Assembly: GCF_025153455.1 (NCBI RefSeq)
Contig: NZ_JANZNT010000002.1
Span: 248,001 to 312,000 of the forward strand
DNA: 64,000 nt
Direction: 5' to 3'
Origin: Sphingomonas sp. BGYR3
GTDB taxonomy: Bacteria > Pseudomonadota > Alphaproteobacteria > Sphingomonadales > Sphingomonadaceae
The position numbers and the translations under genes are program-made. The notes below the pieces were generated by a model. The model was not told the origin of the DNA, did not search any database, and worked only from the letters and a program-made list of their open reading frames with translations. Below, in pieces: positions 18,582-29,119 of the stretch; positions within the stretch are counted from its first letter, which is position 1; the number at the start of each line of letters is the position of its first letter.

Positions 18582-18963
18582 TCCCGCGGGGCTGCGTCCC
18601 CCACTTTTCCCCACCACCGCCCCCAAATCGCCCCACCGGTTGCCGAAAACCCCCTTTTGCGTTGCTGACGGGTGCAAAAGGGCCCATCCGTTGGCCTGCG
18701 ACCCCCGAATGGTTAACCCGGCAATGAGAACATAGATCGAATAAACCGCGCTCAGAACTGGATCGCTCGGCCGCTCATGCCGCTTTTAGAGCGCTGTGGG
18801 GCAAATTCCCGGAAAATGGCGTTGAATCCCGGCAGGGTTTGCGATAGCTCTAATCGCTAACAGGGCAGGGATTTCACGCGCCAGAGTCACGTTCCGGCAC
18901 GCTTTCACAGCGTGGCTTCCGGTGGCGCCTGAGCCTTGCCCAGCAAAGGGTGCGATCGGGAGC
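18582..18963. promoter_or_regulatory. 382-nt control region upstream of the division/cell-wall cluster
   Basis: Longest gene-free stretch of the window. It holds a 9-bp inverted repeat with a 13-nt loop (CCCTTTTGC at 18652-18660 and GCAAAAGGG at 18674-18682). It also has a TTAACCAT motif on the minus strand (18709-18716), like the CtrA half-site of Alphaproteobacteria. Two GTGGC units 10 bp apart (18912 and 18922) resemble spaced MraZ-binding boxes but are weak. The main promoter of the cluster must lie here; I cannot place it exactly. Confidence 0.5.
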
Positions 18964-19470
18964 GTGACGGGGCGAAGCGGATATAAGGGCGTTGGCCTGC
19001 AGGCGGTGGACGACAAAAGTCGTGTCGCCCTGCCGTCGGCGCTCCGCATCCTCGTCGAACGCAACCTGGGCCCGATGGCCGAGCACAAGGAAGGCCGCGT
19101 CCTCACCATCACCTCGCACGAGCGGGATCCCTGCCTGCTCGCCTATGACGAACCGTGGTTCGACCAGATGATGCTGGACGTCGAATCGCGCGCCCGCGCC
19201 CATGGGGCAGAGGATGGCGCGATCAACGACTGGATCCTGCGCCTGGGCACCGGCGTGCCCGAAAATGCCAGTTTCGATGCCAATGGCCGCTTCATCCTGC
19301 CCGCTTTTCTGAAGGCGCATGCCGGCATCACCCGTCATGCGTTCTTTTACGGCCGCATTTCCGGCATCGAAATCTGGGACCCTGCGACGCTGATGGCGTT
19401 CGAGGGCGCGCCGCCCGTCCTGCGCGAGGCGTGCCGGTTCCACATGGAACGCAACAAGGTGGTGCTGTGA
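18964..19470 (+). CDS. mraZ: transcriptional regulator MraZ
   Basis: 168 aa, AbrB-fold DNA-binding repressor that opens most dcw clusters. Two MraZ repeats are visible: [15 protein letters not shown] near the N-terminus and [15 protein letters not shown] near residue 95. The GTG at 18964 is chosen because MraZ proteins start just before the Ser-Gly-Tyr segment. A GTG at 18922 gives 14 extra residues without family support. It overlaps rsmH by 4 nt (GTGA). It probably represses its own cluster through upstream repeats. Confidence 0.93.
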   Translation: MTGRSGYKGVGLQAVDDKSRVALPSALRILVERNLGPMAEHKEGRVLTITSHERDPCLLAYDEPWFDQMMLDVESRARAHGAEDGAINDWILRLGTGVPENASFDANGRFILPAFLKAHAGITRHAFFYGRISGIEIWDPATLMAFEGAPPVLREACRFHMERNKVVL

Positions 19471-20423
19471 GCGCCCCCGGCCAGCCCCATATCCCGGTCC
19501 TGCTCGGCCCCGTGCTCGACGCGCTCGCCATCCTGCCCGGCGAACGGCACGTCGATGCGACGTTCGGCGCGGGCGGTTACACGCGCGCCATGCTGGCCGC
19601 CGGGGCAGAGGTCATCGCGTTCGACCGCGATCCCGACGCGATCCGCGACGGCCAGCCGCTGGTGGCCGAAAGCGAAGGGCGGCTGACGCTGATCCACGCG
19701 CCCTTTTCGGCGATGGCAGAGGCGTTGGCCGGGATCGGCAAGGTGCCGGTCGACGGCGTCGTCATGGATATCGGCGTGTCGTCGATGCAGCTGGATCAGG
19801 CGCATCGCGGCTTTTCGTTTCAGGCGGAGGACGGCCCGCTCGACATGCGCATGGCGCAGGAGGGCGAAAGCGCCGCCGATTTCGTCAACACGGCGGACGA
19901 GGGCGCGATTGCGGAAGTCCTGCATCGTTATGGCGATGAACCGCGCGCGCGCCGGGTCGCCCGTGCGATCGTAGCCGACCGGCCGTTCGACACCACGGGC
20001 AAGCTGGCCAACACGGTTCGCAAGGCGCTGGGCCACCGGCCGCATGACAAGAAGGATCCGGCCACCCGCACCTTTCAGGCGATCCGTATTCATGTGAACC
20101 GCGAACTGGACGAACTGGCCGACGCGATGATCGCCGCCGAACAGGTGCTGGCGCCGCAGGGGCGGCTGGCCATCGTCACCTTTCATTCGGGCGAGGACCG
20201 GATGGTCAAGCGGTTCCTGCGCGAACGGTCGGGCAGCGAGCCGGCCGGATCGCGCCATCGCCCGGCGATGGTCGCCGAACAGGCAGCGACCTTTGCCACG
20301 CCGGCGCGGGCCGTGCGGGCGGATGAGGAAGAACTGGCGCGCAATCCGCGTGCGCGCTCTGCAACTTTACGTGCGGCCCGGCGGACCTCCGCCGCGCCAT
20401 GGACCAGCAGGAGGACGGGCTGA
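19467..20423 (+). CDS. rsmH: 16S rRNA (cytosine1402-N4)-methyltransferase
   Basis: 318 aa, SAM-dependent methyltransferase RsmH (MraW). Family segments are [28 protein letters not shown] (SAM loop), [31 protein letters not shown] and [12 protein letters not shown]. The GTG start overlaps the mraZ stop, and the stop TGA shares a base with the ftsL ATG (TGATG). Its place, second in the cluster, is standard. Confidence 0.96.
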   Translation: MSAPGQPHIPVLLGPVLDALAILPGERHVDATFGAGGYTRAMLAAGAEVIAFDRDPDAIRDGQPLVAESEGRLTLIHAPFSAMAEALAGIGKVPVDGVVMDIGVSSMQLDQAHRGFSFQAEDGPLDMRMAQEGESAADFVNTADEGAIAEVLHRYGDEPRARRVARAIVADRPFDTTGKLANTVRKALGHRPHDKKDPATRTFQAIRIHVNRELDELADAMIAAEQVLAPQGRLAIVTFHSGEDRMVKRFLRERSGSEPAGSRHRPAMVAEQAATFATPARAVRADEEELARNPRARSATLRAARRTSAAPWTSRRTG

Positions 20424-21055
20424 TGGCAGTCAGGGGCTTCAAGGGGCTGGGTTGGCTGGGCGGGGCGGTCGTCGTCGCGCTTGGCTGCAACATGGTTTCA
20501 TCCAGAGTCGATGCCGAACGGCAGCGGCTGGTCGCGCTCGACAAGGCGATTGCCGCGACCCAGAACGATATCCGGATGCTGGAGGCGGAGTTCATGACCC
20601 GCGCCAACACGGCTCAGCTGGAAAAATGGAATGGCGAGATGATGCGCCTCAGCGTCCCGGCCGCCGGACAGTTTCTGGTGGGCGAAACCGCGCTGGCGCA
20701 GCTGGATCAGCCGGGCGCACCGACCGACCGGCAATTTGCCGGGTACATCGTGCCCGAGGCGGTGCCGGAACTGGCCACGCCTCAACCGGTTGAGGCATCG
20801 ACGACGGAAAAGCCCGCGCCGCGCCCCGCCGCCCCGGCCCCAGCCGTGCAGACGGTGGCCGCGACTGCGCCGGTCAAGCCGCGACCGATTGCGCCTGCCG
20901 ATACGGTCAAGGTGAAATCGGTCACCATTTCGGCCGAACGCACGGCCAAGCGCGGTTCGCCGCGTGCCCAGGCGGTTGAAAAGCGGCTGCTGCGCGAAAC
21001 CAGCTTCAACGATCTGCTGCGCGGATCGGATGCCGGGGGGTCAACCCTTCGGTGA
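20423..21055 (+). CDS. ftsL: cell division protein FtsL with long C-terminal extension
   Basis: 210 aa. One N-terminal membrane helix (about residues 8-27, GWLGGAVVVALGCNMV) is followed by a periplasmic coiled-coil stretch (DAERQRLVALDKAIAATQ and onward), as in FtsL. From about residue 105 a Pro/Ala-rich linker and a basic, conserved-looking end (KRLLRETSFNDLL) follow. Most FtsL proteins are nearer 110-130 aa, so this tail is unusual. The ATG at 20423 follows GGAGGA at good spacing. Identity rests on position between rsmH and ftsI plus topology. Confidence 0.88.
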   Translation: MAVRGFKGLGWLGGAVVVALGCNMVSSRVDAERQRLVALDKAIAATQNDIRMLEAEFMTRANTAQLEKWNGEMMRLSVPAAGQFLVGETALAQLDQPGAPTDRQFAGYIVPEAVPELATPQPVEASTTEKPAPRPAAPAPAVQTVAATAPVKPRPIAPADTVKVKSVTISAERTAKRGSPRAQAVEKRLLRETSFNDLLRGSDAGGSTLR

Positions 21056-22782
21056 GCACGCTGCTGCTTGGGCGCGATCTGTCGATCGACACGGCGCCCG
21101 CCGGTCCCACCCCGCTGCCGCCGCCGCCACTTGGCCTGGTGCCGGTCGCCCATGCCCGTATGGCCGTGATCCTGGCGCTGTTCGTGCTGGCGGTGTCGGC
21201 CGTGATCGTCCGGCTGACCTGGCTGGCGCTGATGCCGGATACGGAGATGACGGCCAGCCGCTATGGCGTGCCCAGCGCGCGCGGCGATATCGTCGATCGC
21301 AACGGCGTGCCGCTGGCGCAGACCATTCTGGTGCCGTCGATCGGGGTTCAGCCGGACAAGGTGATCGGCGACAAGCGCGATCTGGCCCGGCGGCTGGCCG
21401 AACTGATGCCCGAACAGACCGAGGCATGGTATTATTCTCGCCTGACCAGCACCGAGCCGTTTCAGTATCTGAAACGCCATGCCCGGCCCGAACTGGCGGT
21501 GGCCGTCAACGCGCTGGGCGATCCCGGCATCCGCATCGGGCGGGAGCCGGAGCGGCTCTATACCCAATCCGCGACGGCGGCCCATGTCCTTGGCTTCACC
21601 AACGCGCAGGGGCGCGGTGCGATGGGGATGGAACGGTTCCTCGACGCGCGCCTGACCGATGGCGGGATGCAGGGCCGGCCGGCATCGCTGTCCATCGACC
21701 TTCGCGTCCAGTCCGCGCTGGAAAGCGAGCTTGGCCACGCCATGGTCAAGCATCAGGCGCTGGGCGCGGCGGGCGTGATCCTGGACGTGGACACGGGCGA
21801 GGTGATGGCGATGGTGTCATTGCCCAGCTTCAACCCCAATCATGTCCGGTCGCTGGAGGGACAGTTCAACAACGTTACCAAGGGCGTTTACGAACTCGGC
21901 TCGACGTTCAAGCCGATCACCATTGCCGGCGCGATCGAGGCGGGCGTGGTGACGTCGATGCAGCGCCGCTATGACGCGGTCGAGCCGCTGGCCGTCGGCC
22001 GGTTCCGCATCAAGGACGACCATGCCCAGCGCCGGTTCCTGAACGTGCCGGAAACCCTGGTTCATTCGTCCAACATCGTCACCGCCCGGCTGGCGGACGA
22101 GATGGGCGAGGACCGGATGAAGGCGCTGTTCCGCAGCCTTGGCTTTCATCAGCCGCTGGATATCGAGATCGAGCGCAGCAATCCCCGCTTTTCCGATGCG
22201 CGGTGGAGCCGGGCGCGGATCATGACCAGCGGCTACGGCCACGGCGTTGCGGTGACGCCGATGCACCTGGCCATCGCCTATGCCGCGCTGGTCAATGGCG
22301 GCATCCTGCGCCCCGCAACGATGATGAAGCTGGCCCCCAGCCAAGTGCCCGAAGGGACCCGGGTGTTCAGCGAATCGACCAGCCAGCGGATGCGTCAGCT
22401 GCTCCGCCTGATCGCGGTGCGCGGCACGGCAAAGCGCGGGGACGCCGCCGGGTACCGGGTCGGCGCCAAGACCGGCACCGCCGAACGGCTGAGCGCAACG
22501 GGCGGATATTCCAAGACGGTCAACGTCTCCACCTTTGCAGCGGCTTTCCCCATGGACGCACCGCGCTATGTGGTCGTTGCCATGCTTGATTCGCCCAAAG
22601 CCAGCGCCGACACGTTCGGCCAGACCGCTGCGGCATGGACGGTGGCCCCCGCCGTCAGCCGCACCATCCAGCGCACCGGCCCGATGCTGGGCGTGCTGCC
22701 CGATCCCACCCGCGACATCGACCTGTCGGACCTGCAACCCCTGCTCTGGTCGCCGCCCGGCGCGGAGGCGGCGGGGGAATGA
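21052..22782 (+). CDS. ftsI: peptidoglycan transpeptidase FtsI (PBP3)
   Basis: 576 aa division-specific transpeptidase. One membrane helix (about 37-57) precedes the pedestal domain (GVPSARGDIVDRNGVPLA). The transpeptidase domain has SxxK at S284-K287, SSN at 339-341 and KTGT from K473. The GTG start overlaps the ftsL stop. The stop overlaps murE as ATGA. All catalytic motifs are intact. It works with FtsW at midcell. Confidence 0.96.
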   Translation: MSTLLLGRDLSIDTAPAGPTPLPPPPLGLVPVAHARMAVILALFVLAVSAVIVRLTWLALMPDTEMTASRYGVPSARGDIVDRNGVPLAQTILVPSIGVQPDKVIGDKRDLARRLAELMPEQTEAWYYSRLTSTEPFQYLKRHARPELAVAVNALGDPGIRIGREPERLYTQSATAAHVLGFTNAQGRGAMGMERFLDARLTDGGMQGRPASLSIDLRVQSALESELGHAMVKHQALGAAGVILDVDTGEVMAMVSLPSFNPNHVRSLEGQFNNVTKGVYELGSTFKPITIAGAIEAGVVTSMQRRYDAVEPLAVGRFRIKDDHAQRRFLNVPETLVHSSNIVTARLADEMGEDRMKALFRSLGFHQPLDIEIERSNPRFSDARWSRARIMTSGYGHGVAVTPMHLAIAYAALVNGGILRPATMMKLAPSQVPEGTRVFSESTSQRMRQLLRLIAVRGTAKRGDAAGYRVGAKTGTAERLSATGGYSKTVNVSTFAAAFPMDAPRYVVVAMLDSPKASADTFGQTAAAWTVAPAVSRTIQRTGPMLGVLPDPTRDIDLSDLQPLLWSPPGAEAAGE

Positions 22783-24197
22783 GGCTGTCGACCCTGATCG
22801 GCGGCACGGACGAGCGGACCGTCACCGGCTTTGCCATCGATCACCGCAAGGTCGCGCCTGGCACGATCTTTGGCGCGTTCGAGGGGCTGCGCGTCAATGG
22901 CGAGGATTTCATTCCTGCGGCGGTGGCAGCCGGTGCGATCGCCGTCGTCGCCCGGCCCGGTGCGCGGGTCGAAGGCGCGGTCCACATTGCCGACGATACG
23001 CCGCGGGCGCATTTCGCCCGGCTGGCCGCCCGGTTCTTTGCGCCGTTTCCGCCAACGGCGGTGGCGGTCACCGGCACGAACGGCAAGACGAGCACGGTCG
23101 AGCTGACCCGCCAGTTGTGGCGCATGGCCGGCCATCATGCCGCCAGCATCGGCACGCTGGGCGTCACCACCGCCGATGAGCGCGTGGTCACCGGCCTGAC
23201 CACGCCGGATGTCGTCACCTTCCTGTCCAACGTCGCTGGCCTTGCGCGGGAAGGCGTGACTCATGTTGCGTTCGAGGCATCGAGCCATGGCTTGGCGCAA
23301 TATCGGACAGAGGGCCTGCCCGTCCGCGCGGCGGCGTTCACCAACCTGTCGCGCGATCACCTCGACTATCATGGCGACATGGCCGCCTATTTCACCGCCA
23401 AGCTGCGGCTGTTCAGCGAAGTGCTGGACGCGGACGGAACGGCGGTCGTGTGGGCCGACGATCCCCATGCGGAACGCGTCATCGACCTTGCCCGGCACCG
23501 CGGCAACCGCATCCTGACCGTGGGCGAGCATGGCGATGCCCTGCGCCTCGTCTCGCGCGAACCCTCGCTGCTTGGCCAGCGGCTGGTGATTGAGGCGGAC
23601 GGCGTGCAGCACCGGGTCATGCTGCCGCTGATCGGTGCGTATCAGGCGGCCAATGCGCTGGTTGCGGCCGGACTGGTGATTGCTTCTGGCGGGGATGTGG
23701 CGGCGACGTTGGCCAATCTGGGGCGGCTGGCCCCGGTGCGCGGGCGGCTGGAGCGGGCGGCGATCACCCGGGCGGGCGCGCCCGTCTATGTCGATTATGC
23801 CCATACCCCCGATGCGCTGGCGGCGGCCACGTCCGCGCTGAAGCCCCATGCCGAGGGTCGCCTAATCCTGGTATTCGGCGCGGGCGGCGACCGCGATGTC
23901 GGCAAGCGCGAGGAAATGGGCGAGGTTGCAGCGGCCGAGGCCGATCATGTGATCGTCACCGACGACAATCCCCGGTCTGAAGATCCCGCCGCGATCCGCG
24001 CCATGGTGCTGGCCGGCGCGCCGGGTGCGCTGGAGGTGGGGGACCGCCGCGCGGCGATTGCCGCCGCCATTGCAGAGGCGGGCGCGACCGATATCGTGCT
24101 GATCGCTGGCAAGGGGCACGAACAGGGGCAGATCGTGGGCGACCGGGTGCTGCCGTTCGACGATGTTTCCGTGGCGCGGGAGTGCGCGGGCGCATGA
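22779..24197 (+). CDS. murE: UDP-MurNAc-L-Ala-D-Glu:meso-DAP ligase
   Basis: 472 aa Mur ligase adding the third stem-peptide residue. ATP loop GTNGKTSTVEL, carbamoylated-Lys region and the C-terminal motif DNPRSEDP are present. The DNPR motif is the one that selects meso-diaminopimelate over lysine. The start overlaps ftsI (ATGA) and the stop overlaps murF (ATGA). Length is normal. Confidence 0.96.
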   Translation: MRLSTLIGGTDERTVTGFAIDHRKVAPGTIFGAFEGLRVNGEDFIPAAVAAGAIAVVARPGARVEGAVHIADDTPRAHFARLAARFFAPFPPTAVAVTGTNGKTSTVELTRQLWRMAGHHAASIGTLGVTTADERVVTGLTTPDVVTFLSNVAGLAREGVTHVAFEASSHGLAQYRTEGLPVRAAAFTNLSRDHLDYHGDMAAYFTAKLRLFSEVLDADGTAVVWADDPHAERVIDLARHRGNRILTVGEHGDALRLVSREPSLLGQRLVIEADGVQHRVMLPLIGAYQAANALVAAGLVIASGGDVAATLANLGRLAPVRGRLERAAITRAGAPVYVDYAHTPDALAAATSALKPHAEGRLILVFGAGGDRDVGKREEMGEVAAAEADHVIVTDDNPRSEDPAAIRAMVLAGAPGALEVGDRRAAIAAAIAEAGATDIVLIAGKGHEQGQIVGDRVLPFDDVSVARECAGA

Positions 24198-25564
24198 CCT
24201 TGTGGACCGCAGCCGAAATCGCCGCTGCCACCGGGGGCACTGCCTCGGCCGATTTTACCGTCACCGGCGTCACCTTCGACAGCCGCGAGGTGCAAACCGG
24301 CGACCTGTTCATCGCCATGAAGGGCGAGGCGAGCGACGGCCATCGCTATCTGGATCAGGCGATGGCTCGCGGTGCGGCCGGCCTGATCGTCAGCGAGCCG
24401 ACGGATCATCCCCATGTCCGCGTGGCCGACGGGTTTGCCGCACTGAACGCCCTTGGCGTGGCGGCGCGCACCCGGATGACGGGTACGGTCATCGGCGTCA
24501 CCGGTTCGGTCGGCAAGACGGGGACGAAAGAGGCGCTGTTCGCCGCGCTGGACCGGACGGCACCGGGCGCGGTCCATCGGTCGGTCAAAAGCTACAACAA
24601 CCATACCGGCGTTCCGCTCAGCCTGTCGCGCGCACCCGCCGCCAGCCGGTTCGGCGTGTTCGAAATGGGCATGAACCATGCCGGAGAGATCGCGGCCCTG
24701 ACCCGGATGGTCCGCCCGCACGTCGCGGTCATCACCGCAATCGCCCCCGCCCATATCGAGTTTTTCAAGGACGAAAGCGGCATCGCCGACGCCAAGGGTG
24801 AGATTTTTCAGGGGCTTGAACCCGGCGGTACGGCGGTCGTGCCGTTCGACAGCGTGCATCGCGACCGGCTGATCGGCCATGCCCGGCCCCATGCCGGGCG
24901 GATCGTGACGTTCGGGACTGGCGAGGGCGCGGACGTGCGCGCGCTGGACGTGGTGCGCACGCTGACCGGCGGCAGCGAGGTGACGGCAAAGGTCGGCGAC
25001 CGGCAACTGACCTATCGCATCGGTATGCCCGGTGCGCATTGGGTGTCCAATTCGCTGGCGGTGCTGGCGGCGGTCGATGCCGCGGGCGGCGATCTGGCGC
25101 TGGCGGGCCTGGCGCTGGCCGACATGGCCGACCTGCCGGGGCGGGGCGCGCGGGTGGGGATTGCGGTCGGCGGCGGCCATGCCCTGCTGATCGATGAAAG
25201 CTATAACGCCAACGCCGCCTCGATGCGCGCGACCCTGGCCGTGCTGGCGGCCGAACCGGCGACTCGTCGGGCGGTGGTGCTGGGCGAAATGCGCGAGCTG
25301 GGCGATCAGTCGGCGGCGCTGCACGCGGCGCTGGCCGATCCGGTCGTCGCGGCCGATGTCCGCTTCGCCGTGTTGGTGGGCGAGGGGATGGCCCCGCTGG
25401 CCAAGGCGCTTGAGGGGCGGGTGGAAATGGTCCATGTGCCCGACGCCACAGCCGCAACGGCAGCGATCGGCCCCTGGCTGGCGCCGGGGGATGTGGTGCT
25501 CGTCAAGGGATCCAACGGAGTGAGGCTGGCGACGCTGGTGGCGGCGCTGGCGGGGAAAAACTGA
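24194..25564 (+). CDS. murF: UDP-MurNAc-tripeptide--D-Ala-D-Ala ligase
   Basis: 456 aa. It adds D-Ala-D-Ala to complete the pentapeptide. The ATP loop reads [13 protein letters not shown], and [11 protein letters not shown] and [14 protein letters not shown] are family motifs. The ATG at 24194 overlaps the murE stop (ATGA); the GTG at 24182 would add four residues and overlap further. The stop shares one base with the mraY start. Confidence 0.96.
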   Translation: MTLWTAAEIAAATGGTASADFTVTGVTFDSREVQTGDLFIAMKGEASDGHRYLDQAMARGAAGLIVSEPTDHPHVRVADGFAALNALGVAARTRMTGTVIGVTGSVGKTGTKEALFAALDRTAPGAVHRSVKSYNNHTGVPLSLSRAPAASRFGVFEMGMNHAGEIAALTRMVRPHVAVITAIAPAHIEFFKDESGIADAKGEIFQGLEPGGTAVVPFDSVHRDRLIGHARPHAGRIVTFGTGEGADVRALDVVRTLTGGSEVTAKVGDRQLTYRIGMPGAHWVSNSLAVLAAVDAAGGDLALAGLALADMADLPGRGARVGIAVGGGHALLIDESYNANAASMRATLAVLAAEPATRRAVVLGEMRELGDQSAALHAALADPVVAADVRFAVLVGEGMAPLAKALEGRVEMVHVPDATAATAAIGPWLAPGDVVLVKGSNGVRLATLVAALAGKN

Positions 25565-26634
25565 TGCTGTACCTGCTGGCCGAGGCGCTCGGCTTTCCCG
25601 GCCTGCTCAATCTGGTGCGCTATCTGTCGTTCCGCACCGGTGCGGCAGTGGCGACGGCGCTGTTCATCGGCCTGGTCATCGGGCCGCGCTTCATCGGATG
25701 GCTGCGCGTGCGGCAGGGCAAGGGTCAGCCGATCCGCACCGACGGCCCGCAATCGCACCTGGCCAAGCGCGGCACGCCCACCATGGGCGGCCTGATGATC
25801 CTGACGGCGATGAGCCTGTCGATCCTGATCTGGATGGACCTTGAAAACCCCTATGTCTGGGCGTGCCTGTTCGTCACGCTGGGCTTTGCGTTCATCGGGT
25901 TCCTGGACGATTACGACAAGGTGCGAAAGGCGAGCACGGCGGGCGTTTCCGGCCGTGTGCGGCTGGCCGGCGAATTCGCCATTGCGGCGCTGGCGGCGTG
26001 GATCATCACCGGTCAGAACGGCACGCAGCTCTATGTCCCGTTCTTTTCCAACATCGCCATCGACCTTGGCTATTTCTACATCGTCTTTGCCGCGTTCACG
26101 ATCGTGGCGTTCGGCAATTCGGTGAACCTGACCGACGGGCTGGACGGGCTGGCGACGATGCCGGTCATCATCGCCTGCGTCGCGTTCATGCTGATCGCCT
26201 ATCTGGTCGGCAATGTGAAATTCGCCACGTATCTCGGCATCCCGCACGTTGCGGGGGCGGGCGATCTGGCCATTTTCTGCGGGGCCATCGTTGGCGCCGG
26301 CCTCGCGTTCCTGTGGTTCAACGCGCCCCCGGCGGCGGTGTTCATGGGCGATACGGGCAGCCTGGCGCTGGGCGGGGCCATCGGGACCATCGCCGTTGCG
26401 ACGCACCACGAAATCGTCCTTGGCATCATCGGCGGCCTGTTCGTGGTCGAGGCGCTGAGCGTCATCATTCAGGTGTTCTTCTACAAGCGGACCGGCAAGC
26501 GCGTGTTCCGCATGGCGCCGATCCACCATCATTTCGAACAGCTTGGCTGGAGCGAGCCGACCGTCGTGATCCGGTTCTGGATCATCGCGCTGGTGCTGGC
26601 GCTGGCCGGCCTGTCGACGCTGAAACTCAGGTGA
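25564..26634 (+). CDS. mraY: phospho-N-acetylmuramoyl-pentapeptide transferase
   Basis: 356 aa polytopic membrane enzyme that makes lipid I from UDP-MurNAc-pentapeptide and undecaprenyl phosphate. About ten membrane helices are apparent. Family motifs are [24 protein letters not shown] and APIHHHFE near the C-terminus. Start and stop overlap the neighbours by 1 and 4 nt. Confidence 0.97.
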   Translation: MLYLLAEALGFPGLLNLVRYLSFRTGAAVATALFIGLVIGPRFIGWLRVRQGKGQPIRTDGPQSHLAKRGTPTMGGLMILTAMSLSILIWMDLENPYVWACLFVTLGFAFIGFLDDYDKVRKASTAGVSGRVRLAGEFAIAALAAWIITGQNGTQLYVPFFSNIAIDLGYFYIVFAAFTIVAFGNSVNLTDGLDGLATMPVIIACVAFMLIAYLVGNVKFATYLGIPHVAGAGDLAIFCGAIVGAGLAFLWFNAPPAAVFMGDTGSLALGGAIGTIAVATHHEIVLGIIGGLFVVEALSVIIQVFFYKRTGKRVFRMAPIHHHFEQLGWSEPTVVIRFWIIALVLALAGLSTLKLR

Positions 26635-27914
26635 TCGTCAGCCCCGACTGGCGCGGCAGACGCTATGCGGTGCTGGGACTGGCGCGGTCCGGTGCGGCGA
26701 CCGTGCGCGCGCTGCTGGCCGGCGGCGCCGAAGTCACTGCATGGGATGCCGATGAGGGGCGACGCGCCGCCACGAAGGGCGCGGATCTGGCCGATCCGCT
26801 GACGCTGGACCTGACCGGTTACGATGCCGTGATCGTGTCGCCCGGCGTGCCACTGAACACGCATCCGATTGCCGCCCATGCCGCCCGGTTCGACGTGCCG
26901 GTGATCGGGGATATCGAATTGTTTGCCGAGGCGCGGGCAACGCTGCCGCCGCACAAGGTGGTCGGCATCACCGGCACCAACGGCAAATCCACCACGACGG
27001 CGCTGACCCACCACATCATCGCCGGGGCGGATATCCCCAGCCTGATGGGCGGCAATATCGGCCTGCCGATCCTGGAGCAGGATCCGTTGCCTGCGGGCGG
27101 TGTCTATGTGCTGGAACTGTCCAGCTATCAGATCGACATCACCCGGACGCTCGATTGCGACGTTGCGGTGCTGCTGAACATCACGCCCGACCATCTGGAC
27201 CGGTATGACGGGTTCGATGCCTATGCCGCGGCAAAGGAGCGGTTGTTCGCCATGCAGTCGAACGATCATCACGCGATCGTCGGCATTTTCGATGCCGCCT
27301 CCGCCGCCATTGCCCGCCGCCTGTCGAAACGGGGCGAGCGGCTGACCAAGATCGCGCCGGGATTTTGCATGGATCAGTCGCGCTGGCCCGCGCTTCAGGG
27401 GCCGCACAATGCATTGAACGCACTGGCCGCCATCGCGGCTTGCGAGGCGCTGGGCGTGCCGCGTGCGGCCATCGACCGGGGGCTTGAGACGTTTCCCGGC
27501 CTGCCGCACCGGATGGAGCGGGTGGCGACGATCAACGGCGTGACGTTCGTCAACGACAGCAAGGCGACCAATCCGGATTCGGTCGCGCCCGCCCTTCAGG
27601 CATATCCACGCATCCGCTGGATCGTCGGCGGACTGGCCAAGACCGATGATCTGGAGGCGTGCCGTGCGGGATTCCCCCATGTCGCCAAAGCCTATACGAT
27701 CGGCGATGCAGGCGGGCGTTTCGCTGACCTGTTGAGGGGGGACATGGCCGTCGAGGAATTGGGCACGCTGGACCGCGCCGTTGCCGCTGCCGCTGCCGAA
27801 GCGGTGCCGGGCGACACGGTGCTGTTGTCGCCGGCCTGTGCCTCGTTCGACCAGTTCCGCGATTTCGAAGCCAGGGGGGCCGCCTTTCGCGCGGCGGTGG
27901 AGGCGCTGAAATGA
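26631..27914 (+). CDS. murD: UDP-MurNAc-L-alanine--D-glutamate ligase
   Basis: 427 aa. The N-terminal Rossmann-like part has [14 protein letters not shown]. The ATP loop is [14 protein letters not shown], and [14 protein letters not shown] sequence ([10 protein letters not shown]) and [13 protein letters not shown] near the end are typical. GTG at 26631 overlaps the mraY stop. The order murD then ftsW is standard. Confidence 0.95.
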   Translation: MIVSPDWRGRRYAVLGLARSGAATVRALLAGGAEVTAWDADEGRRAATKGADLADPLTLDLTGYDAVIVSPGVPLNTHPIAAHAARFDVPVIGDIELFAEARATLPPHKVVGITGTNGKSTTTALTHHIIAGADIPSLMGGNIGLPILEQDPLPAGGVYVLELSSYQIDITRTLDCDVAVLLNITPDHLDRYDGFDAYAAAKERLFAMQSNDHHAIVGIFDAASAAIARRLSKRGERLTKIAPGFCMDQSRWPALQGPHNALNALAAIAACEALGVPRAAIDRGLETFPGLPHRMERVATINGVTFVNDSKATNPDSVAPALQAYPRIRWIVGGLAKTDDLEACRAGFPHVAKAYTIGDAGGRFADLLRGDMAVEELGTLDRAVAAAAAEAVPGDTVLLSPACASFDQFRDFEARGAAFRAAVEALK

Positions 27915-29119
27915 CTGATATCCTGCGTGGCGGGCCGACCGGCCGGGCACTGACCACGCGCAGCCGCAGCGCCTATTCCGCATGGTTTCACGAAATCGAC
28001 CGGTCGCTGGTGGCCATCACGCTGATCCTGATCGCGTTCGGCCTGTTCGCCGTCGCTGCGGCCTCGCCTGCCTCTGCGCTTCGTTATTCGGGCACCAACG
28101 TTACCTTTCCGCCGATGTATTTCTTTTGGCGGCAGGCGGTGTGGGTGGCCATTTCCGTGCCGGTGATGATCGCCGTGTCGATGGCGCCGCCCCGGCTGGT
28201 GTCGCGCATCGCGCTGCCCGCGCTGCCGGTCTGCATCCTGCTGGTCGGGCTGGCCGCGGTGGTCGGGGGCGAAGGGACCAATGGCGCGGCACGCTGGATC
28301 CCGCTCGGCTTCTTTTCGTTTCAGCCATCCGAGCTGTTGAAGCCGGTGTTCATCGTGTCCACCGCCTGGATGCTGTCGCTGCGCGCCGATGCCCCCTATC
28401 TGCCGATGTTCAGCGTGACCGGCGCGATCACCGCGCTGACCGCCGCGCTGCTGATGCTTCAGCCCGATTTCGGCCAGACGTTCCTGTTGTGCAGCATCTG
28501 GCTGGTCATGGTCATCCTGGCGGGCATCCCGTTCCGGGCAATCGCCGCGCTGATCGCGGCGGGCTTTGGCGGGATCGTCGCGGCCTATTTCTTCTACGGC
28601 ACGGCCCAGCGCCGGATCGATGCGTTCCTGTTCCCCTCCAGCGACGATACCGAATCCACCCGGTTCCAGATCGAGCGCGCGATGGAAACGCTGACCGGCG
28701 GCGGGCTGCTGGGCACCGGACCCACTCAGGGTCAGGCCAAGTTCCGCCTGCCAGAGGCGCATACCGATTACATCTTTGCCGTGGTGGGTGAGGAATTCGG
28801 GCTGGTCGCCTGTGCCGTCATCGCCGCGCTGTTCGTTGCGCTGATCATCCGTTCCGCGGTTCGCCTGTTCGACGAAACCGACGCCTTTCGCCTGCTCGCC
28901 GGGGCGGGGATCACCGTGCAGATCGGGCTGCAGGCGCTGATCAGCATGATGGTCAACACCGGTCTTGCCCCGGCAAAGGGCATGACGCTGCCGTTCATTT
29001 CCTATGGCGGGTCGTCGATGGGTGCAATGGCGATCACCACCGGGCTTTTGCTCGCCTTTACGCGCCGGAATCCGTATCTGGCCCAATCTCCCTATGGGTC
29101 GAGGTGGAACGGACGATGA
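27911..29119 (+). CDS. ftsW: peptidoglycan glycosyltransferase FtsW (SEDS)
   Basis: 402 aa membrane protein with about ten helices. SEDS-family motifs include GAARWIPLG, QPSELLKPVF, the catalytic-type Asp in LQPDFGQT, FRLPEAHTDYIFAVVGEEFG and PFISYGGSSM. It polymerises lipid II at the septum with FtsI. Its start overlaps murD, and murG begins at its stop (ATGA). Confidence 0.96.
   Translation: MTDILRGGPTGRALTTRSRSAYSAWFHEIDRSLVAITLILIAFGLFAVAAASPASALRYSGTNVTFPPMYFFWRQAVWVAISVPVMIAVSMAPPRLVSRIALPALPVCILLVGLAAVVGGEGTNGAARWIPLGFFSFQPSELLKPVFIVSTAWMLSLRADAPYLPMFSVTGAITALTAALLMLQPDFGQTFLLCSIWLVMVILAGIPFRAIAALIAAGFGGIVAAYFFYGTAQRRIDAFLFPSSDDTESTRFQIERAMETLTGGGLLGTGPTQGQAKFRLPEAHTDYIFAVVGEEFGLVACAVIAALFVALIIRSAVRLFDETDAFRLLAGAGITVQIGLQALISMMVNTGLAPAKGMTLPFISYGGSSMGAMAITTGLLLAFTRRNPYLAQSPYGSRWNGR

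Noticed and set aside
26529..27983. 484-codon minus-strand open frame opposite murD
   Set aside because: Low-complexity basic translation lying antisense to an intact Mur ligase; a codon-bias shadow.
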